From positions 341,211 through 405,210 of the forward strand of contig MEPP01000025.1 in the NCBI GenBank assembly GCA_001769855.1: a DNA stretch of 64,000 bases. The letters are read 5' to 3'. Positions 8,874-18,279 of this stretch are shown here, piece by piece (positions within the stretch are counted from its first letter, which is position 1; each line of letters opens with the position of its first letter). This DNA is from Bdellovibrionales bacterium GWA2_49_15. Its GTDB lineage: Bacteria > Bdellovibrionota > Bacteriovoracia > Bacteriovoracales > Bacteriovoracaceae. The translations under genes were made by a program, and so were the position numbers. Below the pieces are notes generated by a model, which was given only the letters and a program-made list of their open reading frames with translations, did no database searches and was not told the DNA's origin.

Positions 8874-9851
8874 ATGGTGAAGTCGCAAAATTTCAAAACA
8901 GAGAATCGGCTGCCCCCCATTATTCTTAAATATGAGAATCAACTTGAACGAGACCCGAATTCACTCGTCTTTGCGGCGCTCGCGGAAGCCTATCGGAAGA
9001 GCGGAAATTATGAAGGGGCATTTCAAGTACTACGGGACGGTATAAAAAATCATCCATTGTATAAATTTGCATATTTTACGCTCGCGCATTGTTACTTTGA
9101 CGTAAATCAGTATCAACTTGCCTATACCACACTACGTCCTTTCGTCGCCAACGAGCGGGAAAATTTCCGCGTGCAAAATTTGTTTGCAGAGACTTGTTTG
9201 AAACTTGGTCAAACGGAAGAAGCGTTAGAATCCCTCAAGTATTGTTTGTTCCTTGCCCCAAAGAACTATGAGGTGGCACAGAAAATTAAAGAAATTGAAC
9301 AGTCAATTTCTCCAACAGTTGAAACTTTAGATGAGATCACAAAAAAACAAGATATTCCAAATATTCAGGTGAGTGATCAGTTTGAACTTAAAAATCTTAA
9401 TCCTACAGGCTCCAAAGACATTGATATCGATGAATGGAAGCAAGTAGATTTTTCACGTACGACTAACCAAGAACCTAAAATTCAGGAAGAGCAACTTGCC
9501 AAAGACTGGCAAGTTGGTCAGACCCCAGAATTGACAATTATAGAAGAAAAAGTTGAAGCCCGACCACCAACTGGTGAGGCTCCCATTATTACACATACAT
9601 TAGTGGATCTTTACTGCGCGCAAGGCCTTTACCAGAAAGGAATTGAAATTTTGCAAAAGATTTTGGAACTAAATCCGAAAGATCATAAAAGTCGCGCTCG
9701 TTTGCAAGAGCTGCGGCAAGTAGTGGCCATACATGCCTCTGTCCCGAAACAGAAGCATGGGGTACACCTCCGACTAGAATCTTTTCTCGATGCCCTGAAG
9801 GAACGTGCGCGTCAAATTGAAAAACGCCAAGAAAATCCGACGAGTACTTAA
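8874..9851 (+). CDS. TPR protein, possible pilus-associated scaffold
   Basis: 325 aa, no signal peptide, so probably cytoplasmic. At least three tetratricopeptide repeats fill residues 20-135 (SLVFAALAEAYRKSGNYEGA and following). A hydrophilic linker is next, and another TPR lies near residues 245-280 (LVDLYCAQGLYQKGIEILQK). It begins 2 bp after the pilQ stop, so it is in the pil operon. Its role is unknown; PilF/PilW-type TPR pilotins are lipoproteins and this one is not. Confidence 0.7.
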   Translation: MVKSQNFKTENRLPPIILKYENQLERDPNSLVFAALAEAYRKSGNYEGAFQVLRDGIKNHPLYKFAYFTLAHCYFDVNQYQLAYTTLRPFVANERENFRVQNLFAETCLKLGQTEEALESLKYCLFLAPKNYEVAQKIKEIEQSISPTVETLDEITKKQDIPNIQVSDQFELKNLNPTGSKDIDIDEWKQVDFSRTTNQEPKIQEEQLAKDWQVGQTPELTIIEEKVEARPPTGEAPIITHTLVDLYCAQGLYQKGIEILQKILELNPKDHKSRARLQELRQVVAIHASVPKQKHGVHLRLESFLDALKERARQIEKRQENPTST

Positions 9852-9862
9852 AGAGAAATTAA

Positions 9863-9891
9863 TTGACATAGGGCCCTAAGGGTAATTACTT
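9863..9891 (+). promoter_or_regulatory. Candidate sigma-70 promoter for aroQ-efp-acc operon
   Basis: Perfect TTGACA at 9863-9868, a 17-bp spacer and a weaker TTACTT at 9886-9891, about 15 nt before the aroQ ATG, which would give a very short leader. Confidence 0.45.
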
Positions 9892-9910
9892 TTACAGTTT
9901 TGAGAAACGT

Positions 9911-10363
9911 ATGAATAAAGTTTTGGTTATAAACGGGCCCAATCTGAACCTGTTGGGCACTCGCGAGCCCGAGATCTATGGTGAACATACGCTTGCCGAA
10001 GTAGAAGCCATTACCTTGAAATTGCTAAAGAAAAACGAAATATCATGCACTGTTGAATGGTTCCAGTCCAACTCAGAAAGTGAGATTGTTGATAAAATTC
10101 AAACTTTGGCTAATGGCAAAACCGATTTGCTAGTCATTAATCCTGGGGCGTACAGCCATACAAGCGTCGCGATCCTCGATGCGCTCAAGAGCATCTCTAC
10201 TGCAAAAATCGAAGTCCACCTTTCCCACACGCTAAAACGAGAGGAATTCAGACATAAAAAATTGACTGCACTTGGCTGTGATGCAGTTATTGAAGGCTTG
10301 GGCCCAGTGGGGTATTTTACGGCCATTAGTTCACAAGTGTATAAAAGGAAGTTTACCAAATAA
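9911..10363 (+). CDS. aroQ: 3-dehydroquinate dehydratase, type II
   Basis: Third step of the shikimate pathway: 3-dehydroquinate to 3-dehydroshikimate. 150 aa, the normal type II size. Visible motifs are INGPNLNLLGTREPEIYG with active-site Arg18 and Tyr23, the FQSNSE segment, INPGAYSHTSVA (Asn78), and EVHLSH with His103 followed by REEFRHK. The usual SNIHARE is SHTLKRE here, a mild divergence in the substrate lid. In many bacteria aroQ lies next to efp and the acc genes, exactly as here. Confidence 0.95.
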   Translation: MNKVLVINGPNLNLLGTREPEIYGEHTLAEVEAITLKLLKKNEISCTVEWFQSNSESEIVDKIQTLANGKTDLLVINPGAYSHTSVAILDALKSISTAKIEVHLSHTLKREEFRHKKLTALGCDAVIEGLGPVGYFTAISSQVYKRKFTK

Positions 10364-10372
10364 GGGGAGTCT

Positions 10373-10942
10373 ATGTACGACACGACTGAGTTAAAAAAGA
10401 ACGTCAAAATTGAGCTTGAAGGAAAAGTATATATTATTTTGAAAAGTGAATTTACCAATCCTGGAAAAGGCTCTGCTTTTGTAAGATGCAGGATAAAAAA
10501 TTTGGAAACTTCCCAGGTCATCGAACGCACTTTTAAATCGGGTGTATCCACGGGTTGCACACGCCCAGATTTAGAGGAGCGGCTTGTTGAATATATGTAT
10601 GCTGACGTCGACGGTTTTCATTTTATGGATCAAGGTAATTTTGAAAGCATTTTTGTTACAAAAGAACAAGTTGGAGATTCCAAAGATTATCTTCAAGAAG
10701 GAATTAAACTTAATGTACTGTATTGGAATGGCAGAATTATCACCATTGATTTGCCATACTTTGTGAACCTCAAAGTCACTCAAACCGATCCCGGGTTGAA
10801 GGGAGATACCGCTTCCGGGGGAATGAAAAAGGCAATAATGGAAACGGGTTTGCAATTGAACGTCCCACTTTTCATAAAAGAAGGTGAGATTTTGAAAATT
10901 GATACAAGAACTGGTGAGTATGTTGAAAGGGCCAATAAATAA
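10373..10942 (+). CDS. efp: Translation elongation factor P
   Basis: Relieves ribosome stalling at polyproline stretches. 189 aa, three beta-barrel domains. The tip loop reads NPGKGSAFVRCRIKNL with Lys32 at the position that EpmA/GenX modifies with beta-lysine. The C-terminal motif DTASGGMKKAIMETG (canonical GDTa...k.A..eTG) is present. It starts 9 bp after aroQ with GGGGAG upstream. No modifying enzyme is in this window. Confidence 0.95.
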   Translation: MYDTTELKKNVKIELEGKVYIILKSEFTNPGKGSAFVRCRIKNLETSQVIERTFKSGVSTGCTRPDLEERLVEYMYADVDGFHFMDQGNFESIFVTKEQVGDSKDYLQEGIKLNVLYWNGRIITIDLPYFVNLKVTQTDPGLKGDTASGGMKKAIMETGLQLNVPLFIKEGEILKIDTRTGEYVERANK

Positions 10943-10954
10943 CTGGACGTTGGT

Positions 10955-11404
10955 ATGGATATAAAAAAAATCGAAGAATTTATTCAGCTTGCAAAAAAAA
11001 ACGAAGTTACGAAATTGACTTACGAAAATGATGGCATGCGCGTCTCTGTCAGTTTTGAACAAAAAGTGATTTCTGAATCGATCTCATCCTCAGCGTCACG
11101 AGATCAGATACACAGTGCTCCAACTCACGGAAAGACAGCCGAGCCGAAGTTGCTTAGGCCCGATCTTATTGAAATCAAATGTCCTTTTGTGGGGACCTTT
11201 TACCGCACTCCGTCACCTGGTAGTGACCCCTATGTCAAAGTAGGTGATACCATTCGCCCCGGACAAGTATTATGTATTGTAGAGGCCATGAAAATTATGA
11301 ATGAAATTGAATCAGAGGTTTCCGGAACCATTGAGGAGATTTGTATTGAAAATGAGACCTATGTGGAATTTGGACAAGTCTTATACCGCGTGAAAGTAAA
11401 ATAA
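10955..11404 (+). CDS. accB: Acetyl-CoA carboxylase biotin carboxyl carrier protein
   Basis: Carries biotin between the carboxylase and the carboxyltransferase in the first step of fatty-acid synthesis. 149 aa: an N-terminal helical region, a flexible Ser-rich linker (about residues 38-65), and the biotinyl domain with EAMKIMNEIE, biotin on Lys113, and the thumb-like CPFVGTFYRTPSPGSDPYV. The gene ends directly against accC. Confidence 0.95.
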   Translation: MDIKKIEEFIQLAKKNEVTKLTYENDGMRVSVSFEQKVISESISSSASRDQIHSAPTHGKTAEPKLLRPDLIEIKCPFVGTFYRTPSPGSDPYVKVGDTIRPGQVLCIVEAMKIMNEIESEVSGTIEEICIENETYVEFGQVLYRVKVK

Positions 11405-12760
11405 ATGGAAGAAACAACCCCCTTTAAAAAAATTCTTATAGCGAATAGAGGTGAAATTGCAATTCGCATACTTCGAACATGCCGAGAGCTAGGCATTGCA
11501 ACTGTGAGTGTTCACTCGACCGCCGATGAAAGTTCGCTGCATGTTAAATTGGCTGATGAGTCGGTTTGTATCGGCTCTGAAAAGTCTATTAACTCCTATT
11601 TAAATATGAGTGCCATCCTGTCTGCAGCAGAAATTACCGGCGCGGACGCAGTACACCCTGGATTCGGCTTTTTATCTGAGAATCTTCAGTTCGCCCGCCT
11701 GTGTGGCGAGTGGAATATTAATTTTATCGGTCCGTCGATTAGCGCCATTGAGCAAATGGGCGATAAAATTCGCTCCAAAGAGCTCGCTGTCAAAGCGGGT
11801 TTGCCAATTCTTAAGCCGATACTTGTTAAAAATCGAACCTATGATGAAATTGTTACTGCCGTCAAAGAAATGGGCTTTCCTATCTTAATTAAATCTTCCG
11901 CCGGTGGCGGAGGTAAGGGAATGAGAAGGATCGATAATTTTGACGAGCTCCGCCCTTCACTCGAAAGATTGGCAGCAGAGGCCAAAGCAAGCTTTGGGGA
12001 TGATACACTGTTTATAGAGAAATACATCGAACGTCCACGACATGTTGAAGTTCAAATCTTGGCAGATAAATACGGAAGCACACTCCATCTCGGCGAAAGA
12101 GATTGCACTATTCAGCGTAGATTTCAGAAATTAGTAGAGGAATCACCCTGCGCAGTCATAGATGAGAAGATACGACGTGCCATCTGTGAATCAGCCGTTA
12201 ACCTGGCAAAATTCGTCAGCTATGATTCCGTGGGAACTGTTGAATTTCTATACGATCAGGATACTAAGAAATTTTATTTCATGGAAATGAATACAAGAAT
12301 TCAAGTTGAGCATCCAGTGACAGAGATGCGAACTGGGCTTGATCTAATCGCTCAACAAATCAAAGTTGCTCAAGGGGAAAAGCTCGAGATTTATCAGGAC
12401 GACGTCATTTTTAGCGGGCATTCTATGGAATGTAGGATTAATGCCGAAGACCCGGACTCCGGCCGCCCATCACCGGGTAGAATAATCTACTATTACAGGC
12501 CAGCAGGTATTGGAGTGCGCGTTGATGACTTTATTTACTCTGGCTATTCTGTCCCACCATATTACGACTCCATGTGCGCAAAGATAATCACTCACGCGCA
12601 GACAAGAAATGAATGTATTTGTCGAATGAAGCGCGCTCTTAATGAAATAGTAATCGAAGGCATCAGAACAAATATCAATCTCCATAAGAAGATACTCCAG
12701 CATTCCGATTTTATAGGAAATAATTACTCAACTAATTTTTTATCTAAAAATTCCCTATAA
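11405..12760 (+). CDS. accC: Acetyl-CoA carboxylase, biotin carboxylase subunit
   Basis: ATP-grasp enzyme that carboxylates biotin on AccB. 451 aa, full length. Motifs: KILIANRGEIAIRILRTCRE at the N-terminus, GPS/QMGDK, the glycine-rich ATP loop SSAGGGGKGMRR, the catalytic EMNTRIQVEHPVTE, and the biotin carboxylase C-terminal domain. The ATG is adjacent to the accB stop, so the two are co-translated. Confidence 0.96.
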   Translation: MEETTPFKKILIANRGEIAIRILRTCRELGIATVSVHSTADESSLHVKLADESVCIGSEKSINSYLNMSAILSAAEITGADAVHPGFGFLSENLQFARLCGEWNINFIGPSISAIEQMGDKIRSKELAVKAGLPILKPILVKNRTYDEIVTAVKEMGFPILIKSSAGGGGKGMRRIDNFDELRPSLERLAAEAKASFGDDTLFIEKYIERPRHVEVQILADKYGSTLHLGERDCTIQRRFQKLVEESPCAVIDEKIRRAICESAVNLAKFVSYDSVGTVEFLYDQDTKKFYFMEMNTRIQVEHPVTEMRTGLDLIAQQIKVAQGEKLEIYQDDVIFSGHSMECRINAEDPDSGRPSPGRIIYYYRPAGIGVRVDDFIYSGYSVPPYYDSMCAKIITHAQTRNECICRMKRALNEIVIEGIRTNINLHKKILQHSDFIGNNYSTNFLSKNSL

Positions 12761-12793
12761 TTTCAAGTAAATATACTTTTCCAGGATTTGGAA

Positions 12794-14290
12794 ATGGACG
12801 AGCTTCGGTCGGTCTATCTACATATTGGATTGCTGGAATTTGAAAATGCACTCGCGGCAATCTGTGCAATTTTTAAAATGGAAAAAAAATTTTCCAAAGC
12901 AGAAATTTCTGAAGTTGTTGAAGCATATTTTAAAATACCCAAAGAGTTAAAAATCGGTCAGCTTGCGAATTTAAAAAAGCTTTTAAAGATTTTTTTTCAA
13001 AATCAAATGAGTTCTTTGAATTTGGTGCAAAAAAAAATGATGTTGCAAGACTATCAAAGTTTGAATGAGCATGATCTTTGGTCCGCTCAAGAATACATAG
13101 GAGTCTGTTTAGAACTTGGAGAAATTGAAGCGGCAAGAGCACATTTTTGTAGAATAATTGATGAGGCATTTTCTTATAAAAGGCTGAGCTTGATTGAGGC
13201 GATAATTGAAAGATTTCATGATCTGATAGATGCGTGTGAGCATTATCGAATAAAGCTAATTTGCGCTTGCATGAGGCATGATAAAGCTCTCGTGGAGCTA
13301 ATGTATAAGCAATCCCTCGATAATAATGAAAAACGAATCATATTTAGAAAAGTCATTGAAGTATGTCCGGATAGCGCAATAATTATGCCGGAAAGTCTGG
13401 AAATTGGAGCATTGGAACTGCAATTAAGCAAAAAAATGACTCTTGCCAGCAGGAAGAACGCGGTTAATAAGCTTTATGAGTTTTTGGCCATTAGCGCTGA
13501 TAAAAATAAAATTCTTCTTTTGTGTGCAGGATATTTCATTAAGGTTAAAAGGAAAAAAGTGGCGCAAAAAGTAGTAGATTTTATAAAAACGAGATCACCT
13601 GACAACTTGAATATAGAGTCTGCGATTCGAGAGATTGAAGAAAAAATTAATAAAGAAAAAGAGGATAATGCTTTTCCGTTGGAGAAAGATGAGCTTTTTG
13701 ATCTTGCAGAAGATTTATTCTCCGGTGAGATTAGTGAAATATTTAAAGATGAGAAAAAAACAAAGTATGCCTTGGATCTGAGTCTCATGGGGCGAGACGT
13801 GTATATGATAAGGCAAGGACTTCTTTCAATAGATGAAATCGCAAATGAAGAACTCAAAAATGTTCCGTTAGATACAAAAGCTCAAAATCGAAAAATAGAA
13901 AAAGCGATGGCCAATGCGTTTATGAACATTGAGATGCCTGTAAAACGCCAGTTACATAGAGACTTGGTCAGTGCGCTAATAATGCTTGAAATGCTTGAGT
14001 CCGCACTGCAGTTATGCGAGGAACTCATGCCAGAGCTACCTGGCATCGAGGATAGAATCTCTATTAGCTACCTAATAGTGATAATCAATTTCAAGAAAGA
14101 AAATTACGACAGAGTTATTTCCCTATGCAATGGTGCCGTTGCTTCACTGCCCCTGTCTGGTGCTGATAAAATTGCTTTTTTAAGATTGATGGCTGCCAGC
14201 TTTCGGAAAAAAGGCGAAATTAAGCATTCAATAGGCGTAGATAAGCTGATTGACAAGCTTATGAGTGCAGCGAATGAGGTGCAGGAGTGA
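12794..14290 (+). CDS. Unknown helical-repeat protein between accC and tamB
   Basis: 498 aa, no signal peptide or TM. Almost entirely helical, rich in Lys/Glu/Leu, with repeated hairpin-like units such as EYIGVCLELGEIEAARAHFC and VSALIMLEMLESALQLCEEL, consistent with degenerate TPR/alpha-solenoid repeats. A charged low-complexity patch lies around residues 285-330. AGGA precedes the ATG at 12794 by 7 nt; the TTG two codons upstream is less likely. Its stop overlaps the GTG start of tamB, so it is co-translated with envelope biogenesis genes. I do not recognise a family. Confidence 0.55.
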   Translation: MDELRSVYLHIGLLEFENALAAICAIFKMEKKFSKAEISEVVEAYFKIPKELKIGQLANLKKLLKIFFQNQMSSLNLVQKKMMLQDYQSLNEHDLWSAQEYIGVCLELGEIEAARAHFCRIIDEAFSYKRLSLIEAIIERFHDLIDACEHYRIKLICACMRHDKALVELMYKQSLDNNEKRIIFRKVIEVCPDSAIIMPESLEIGALELQLSKKMTLASRKNAVNKLYEFLAISADKNKILLLCAGYFIKVKRKKVAQKVVDFIKTRSPDNLNIESAIREIEEKINKEKEDNAFPLEKDELFDLAEDLFSGEISEIFKDEKKTKYALDLSLMGRDVYMIRQGLLSIDEIANEELKNVPLDTKAQNRKIEKAMANAFMNIEMPVKRQLHRDLVSALIMLEMLESALQLCEELMPELPGIEDRISISYLIVIINFKKENYDRVISLCNGAVASLPLSGADKIAFLRLMAASFRKKGEIKHSIGVDKLIDKLMSAANEVQE

Positions 14291-17200
14291 TTAAAGTTAA
14301 CAAAATTTTAATCACTTTTTTTGGCGGGATCTTTGTTGTTATTTTTGCATTATTTCAGTTCATCGAAACACAGACATTTACAAATTATCTATTAAATCCT
14401 GCCCTAAAAAAACTCGCCAGACCCTTCGGTGTGCAAATTTCAGTGGAGCGAGTCGATCTTCAGTTTTTTCCGCCCGCGACTTACTTCGAAAAAGTTGAAG
14501 CTGAGAAGAAAGATGTTTTCAAGCTAACACTCGATCATGCCGGTGCCGTATTTAGTATTAGCAATCTAATTAAAAATGATTTTAATCTCCATGCACTCAA
14601 GTTAGACGGGGGAATGTTGAAGATTAAAAAGAGTCATCAGTCCAAGTCGGATTGGGATTGGGAAGATATTGTGGAGTTTAAAAAACTGCATAAGCAAATC
14701 CTTAAACTGTGGAACCAATCAAAGTTGGGCAAAATCGAAATCTCCAAGATAATTGTGTTGGCCGACGACCTATCGGCGATGATTCACACTGCCATGCTTA
14801 CGGTAGAAGAAGCGAAGATTGGTTTGCTTTTTGAAGCTGTCGATATGAATTTTAATAGGAGCCATCTAGATGGAGCCAGGGGGGCGATCTCTTTAACTTC
14901 AGATAAGCTGGAGGTTTCTTCTCTTAAAGTTGAAAATGATTTTAATTATTTTTCTTACAGTGGAGCGATTGGAATTCCGGATGCGTCCATTTCCGGGCAC
15001 ATTGATTTTTCTGGCGCATTGTCATTTCTTGCGGAACAGATTCCACAAATAAAAGAGTTAGGCGATCTACAGGGGAATTTGAAGACTTCATTTCTGTTTG
15101 ACTGGTCAAAGAAAAAGAAAAACATAACAAATGGTGAGATGGAGCTGACGGAGGTTAAAATTCGTTCCAAGATTTTTGATCGAATAGCTCTTGGCTTTGC
15201 CGTCGCGGATCAGAATGTTAGTGTTAAAAAAATAAATATACATGATCAAAGCGGAGAGCTTAATTTCGAAAATGAAGTTAAAGTTTTTAATCTAGAAAAA
15301 AGCAAGATAATTCCTTTCGAGGGGGAAATCAGGGCCCACAACTTTAATATCAATTCAATCCTTCCACTAATTCAACCAAGCTTAAACTTAATGTTTGCTA
15401 ATCTTGACATGGATGCGGTTGTCGGTGTCGACAATCGTGACGGAATCTATATTAGCGCTAAGCCGGGTGGGCGCGTGAAGGATTTCATACTCAAGAGCAA
15501 AAGCGGGAGTAAAATTCTTTCAATTCCAAAGGTTAAGCTAGGCGGGTTTTTGCTAACGATAAATCCTGGTCCGCTACTAAATTTCAATTATGATTTGCGA
15601 TTCGAAACCGGCACCATCAAGGGGGCCGGAATTATTAATGCACAGTCACTCAACTTCGATGCCAACGTCTCAAACTTTGAGTTGCATGAATTTGGTCCAA
15701 TCTCTGACGTCGAAATTAACGGCAGGGCAAATCTTAATATCAAAATTGCAGGCCCCTTGGAAAGAGTCGTGATGAGTTTTATTGGGCAAGCCGATGATTT
15801 TGGAGTTGTAGGATTGAAGCTTGGCTTGCTCTCCCTAAATCTAAAGCTCGATTTGGATGAACCACGCCTCAGAATTAATCAGGCGGTGGGAAAATACAAG
15901 GCAACACAGTACGATGGAAATGGAGTCCTTGACTTCACTCACAATGGCGGACCGAATCTGAAAATTAGCCTCAAAGAAGGGAGAATTGAAGATGTGGTAG
16001 AGATGTGTTTTACAGACCTTCCCATTGCAAAAACCCTGAGAGATGTCTTTAAAGGAAATCTTAAGGGCCAGGTTGGCATCGATGGTGCATTTGGTAATTC
16101 AGGTATAAATGTTTTCGGAAATATTCTCTTGCCTCGCTTATATATCTATGAAGAGTGGTTTGAAAAAGGGGAAGCAAGCTTTATTTACTCAAACAATGCA
16201 TTGCAAATCAACAAGGCCAAGCTGAAAAAAGGCAACGGCATTATTGGCATGTCTTTTTTATTTGACTCCAATACTCATTACGTGGAGTACGATGCTACCG
16301 TTGAGGGAGTCATGTTGGATGATTTCTATTATTATCGTTTCGCAAAATTGGGACTACAAGGTGAGCTCAGCGCAGACCTTTTTGGCAGTGGAACAATTGA
16401 AGACTTATCGACAAAAAATATAATAAAAATAAGTAAATCAAAAATCAAAGACAAGTATTTGAGTGACTCTCTCATTAAAATTTATAACAACGGTCCGGAT
16501 GTTTATATTAATGCCACTTTCGGCGGAGCCTTATTCTCAATGGATAGTTACCTAAATTTGCGACCTAATTCACCTAAAAATTCGCACTATGCCTTCAAGG
16601 TTGCCACAGACGATATTAAGAATTTTTTAGGACTACTCAGCGTGCACAACATTGACAATAAAGACATCGACGGTGAAGTCGATCTCGAAGGGAAAGGTTC
16701 TTTTAATCTTAGCGATTGGACAAGCATGGATGCCGAAGTATTGCTCAAAAGCTTTGCTTTGCGGCAAGGCAAGACGAATTTGAAAATTTCAGAAGAGGGT
16801 ATAATTAAAATAGCCGATGGGGTAGTTAAAGTTTGGGAGATGAATCTTCAGGGAGATCAGTATTACTTCAAGTCTCATGCTGTCGGTGCGCTCAAAACGG
16901 GATTTAAAATGACCCAGGCGTTTAATCTGCCCTTTTACTTTATCGAGATGCTCACTCCCAATGTTTCATCCTCAAAAGGAAGCGTCAAAGGACTATCCGT
17001 TGCTAAAATTGTCGATGGTAAATTTTTATATTCTTTTGACTTAGATGGTGTCGATATCGGGGTTCGCACGGCATTTACACCGATTGCAATTGATGAAGGA
17101 AAATTTAGCATAAATGTATCCGGTAGCGAGATATTAATTGAAAAATTCGAGGGTTCATTGGGCAAGGGGCGCCTGCGCGGCAACGGTAAAATTAAAGTTC

Positions 17201-18279
17201 AATTCCCATATCCTGAAGTGGAATTGTATGTTGATTTTAATAAAACACTGATACCCCTTTTTAAGCAATCATCTTTAGTGTTTTCCGGAAATTCAACGAT
17301 TCAAGGCATAAAGCCGCCGTATAAGATTAAGGCCAATGTCTATTTGGTAAGAGGAGAGGTAAAAGATGATTTGAATTTCATCCGTGAGACTCTTACGCGT
17401 GGAGGCGGCGGCTATAAAGCTGCGGCGACTGACAGAATAGGGCAGCAAGCACTTATTGATTATAATGTAAACTTGAGTTTTCTTTCTCCGCTCGTGCTAC
17501 GAAACCAATTAATGGAATTCTATGTTCTTGGAAACTCAAATCTCTGGGGTACTGAGCATGCCGTCAACATGCAATCAAAAATCGATATTGTTCCAGGCCA
17601 GAGCAAGATTTTTTTTAAAGGCCATGAGTTTGTCATCAGCAAGGGAACCATTGAATTCGACAAGGTAAATGGAATTAAAAATCCGCTTATAAATATTCGT
17701 GCGGGGACACGCATTTCTAGCTACAATATTATTTTTGATGGCAGTGGATTTTTAGACAATTTGAACGTCAATTTCCACTCGGAGCCGGTACTGGCCCAGG
17801 AGGATATACTCTCGCTTTTAACGATTGGTGTGACCAGCCAGGTCTCTAAAAACCTCCAGTCAAGCGATTTGGAAGCTGTGACATCATTGAGTTTAGGAAG
17901 TATTTTGATGGATCAGTTTGGTGTAAGTGAGAATTTAAACAAGTCTGTCGGCGTTAAATTATCTGTTTTACCTGAACTAGGTCAGGACGACGTTAATCCT
18001 ATGCAGGGGCGTACAAGCACAGCAGACCCCGGTTCAAGTAAAATGAAGAGTGCTACTAAAATAAAAATACAAAAGAAGGTTAAGGAATTTGATCTTTCCT
18101 TTAGCTCAACTTTTGGAGGCTCCCTTCAGCAAAAACAGGAAATGAATATCAATTACAATTTAAAGCCGAATGTTTCTGTACAGGGTGTTTATGAAATGTA
18201 TTCAACCGATTCGACGAATAATCGAACCTCTCCTGATTCAGCCGGGGTGGATTTAATTTGGAAGAAAACGTTCAAATGA
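14287..18279 (+). CDS. tamB: TamB-like translocation/assembly protein (AsmA-like, DUF490)
   Basis: 1330 aa. One N-terminal TM anchor (ILITFFGGIFVVIFALFQF), then an AsmA-like start and a very long beta-rich region of the taco-shaped lipid-transfer fold, ending in the TamB C-terminal domain near VLAQEDILSLLTIGVTSQ. TamB spans the periplasm and partners an Omp85 protein for outer-membrane protein insertion and/or phospholipid transport. The next gene is exactly such an Omp85 member, coupled by an ATGA overlap. The GTG start overlaps the preceding stop and gives the expected N-terminal anchor. Confidence 0.88.
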   Translation: MIKVNKILITFFGGIFVVIFALFQFIETQTFTNYLLNPALKKLARPFGVQISVERVDLQFFPPATYFEKVEAEKKDVFKLTLDHAGAVFSISNLIKNDFNLHALKLDGGMLKIKKSHQSKSDWDWEDIVEFKKLHKQILKLWNQSKLGKIEISKIIVLADDLSAMIHTAMLTVEEAKIGLLFEAVDMNFNRSHLDGARGAISLTSDKLEVSSLKVENDFNYFSYSGAIGIPDASISGHIDFSGALSFLAEQIPQIKELGDLQGNLKTSFLFDWSKKKKNITNGEMELTEVKIRSKIFDRIALGFAVADQNVSVKKINIHDQSGELNFENEVKVFNLEKSKIIPFEGEIRAHNFNINSILPLIQPSLNLMFANLDMDAVVGVDNRDGIYISAKPGGRVKDFILKSKSGSKILSIPKVKLGGFLLTINPGPLLNFNYDLRFETGTIKGAGIINAQSLNFDANVSNFELHEFGPISDVEINGRANLNIKIAGPLERVVMSFIGQADDFGVVGLKLGLLSLNLKLDLDEPRLRINQAVGKYKATQYDGNGVLDFTHNGGPNLKISLKEGRIEDVVEMCFTDLPIAKTLRDVFKGNLKGQVGIDGAFGNSGINVFGNILLPRLYIYEEWFEKGEASFIYSNNALQINKAKLKKGNGIIGMSFLFDSNTHYVEYDATVEGVMLDDFYYYRFAKLGLQGELSADLFGSGTIEDLSTKNIIKISKSKIKDKYLSDSLIKIYNNGPDVYINATFGGALFSMDSYLNLRPNSPKNSHYAFKVATDDIKNFLGLLSVHNIDNKDIDGEVDLEGKGSFNLSDWTSMDAEVLLKSFALRQGKTNLKISEEGIIKIADGVVKVWEMNLQGDQYYFKSHAVGALKTGFKMTQAFNLPFYFIEMLTPNVSSSKGSVKGLSVAKIVDGKFLYSFDLDGVDIGVRTAFTPIAIDEGKFSINVSGSEILIEKFEGSLGKGRLRGNGKIKVQFPYPEVELYVDFNKTLIPLFKQSSLVFSGNSTIQGIKPPYKIKANVYLVRGEVKDDLNFIRETLTRGGGGYKAAATDRIGQQALIDYNVNLSFLSPLVLRNQLMEFYVLGNSNLWGTEHAVNMQSKIDIVPGQSKIFFKGHEFVISKGTIEFDKVNGIKNPLINIRAGTRISSYNIIFDGSGFLDNLNVNFHSEPVLAQEDILSLLTIGVTSQVSKNLQSSDLEAVTSLSLGSILMDQFGVSENLNKSVGVKLSVLPELGQDDVNPMQGRTSTADPGSSKMKSATKIKIQKKVKEFDLSFSSTFGGSLQQKQEMNINYNLKPNVSVQGVYEMYSTDSTNNRTSPDSAGVDLIWKKTFK

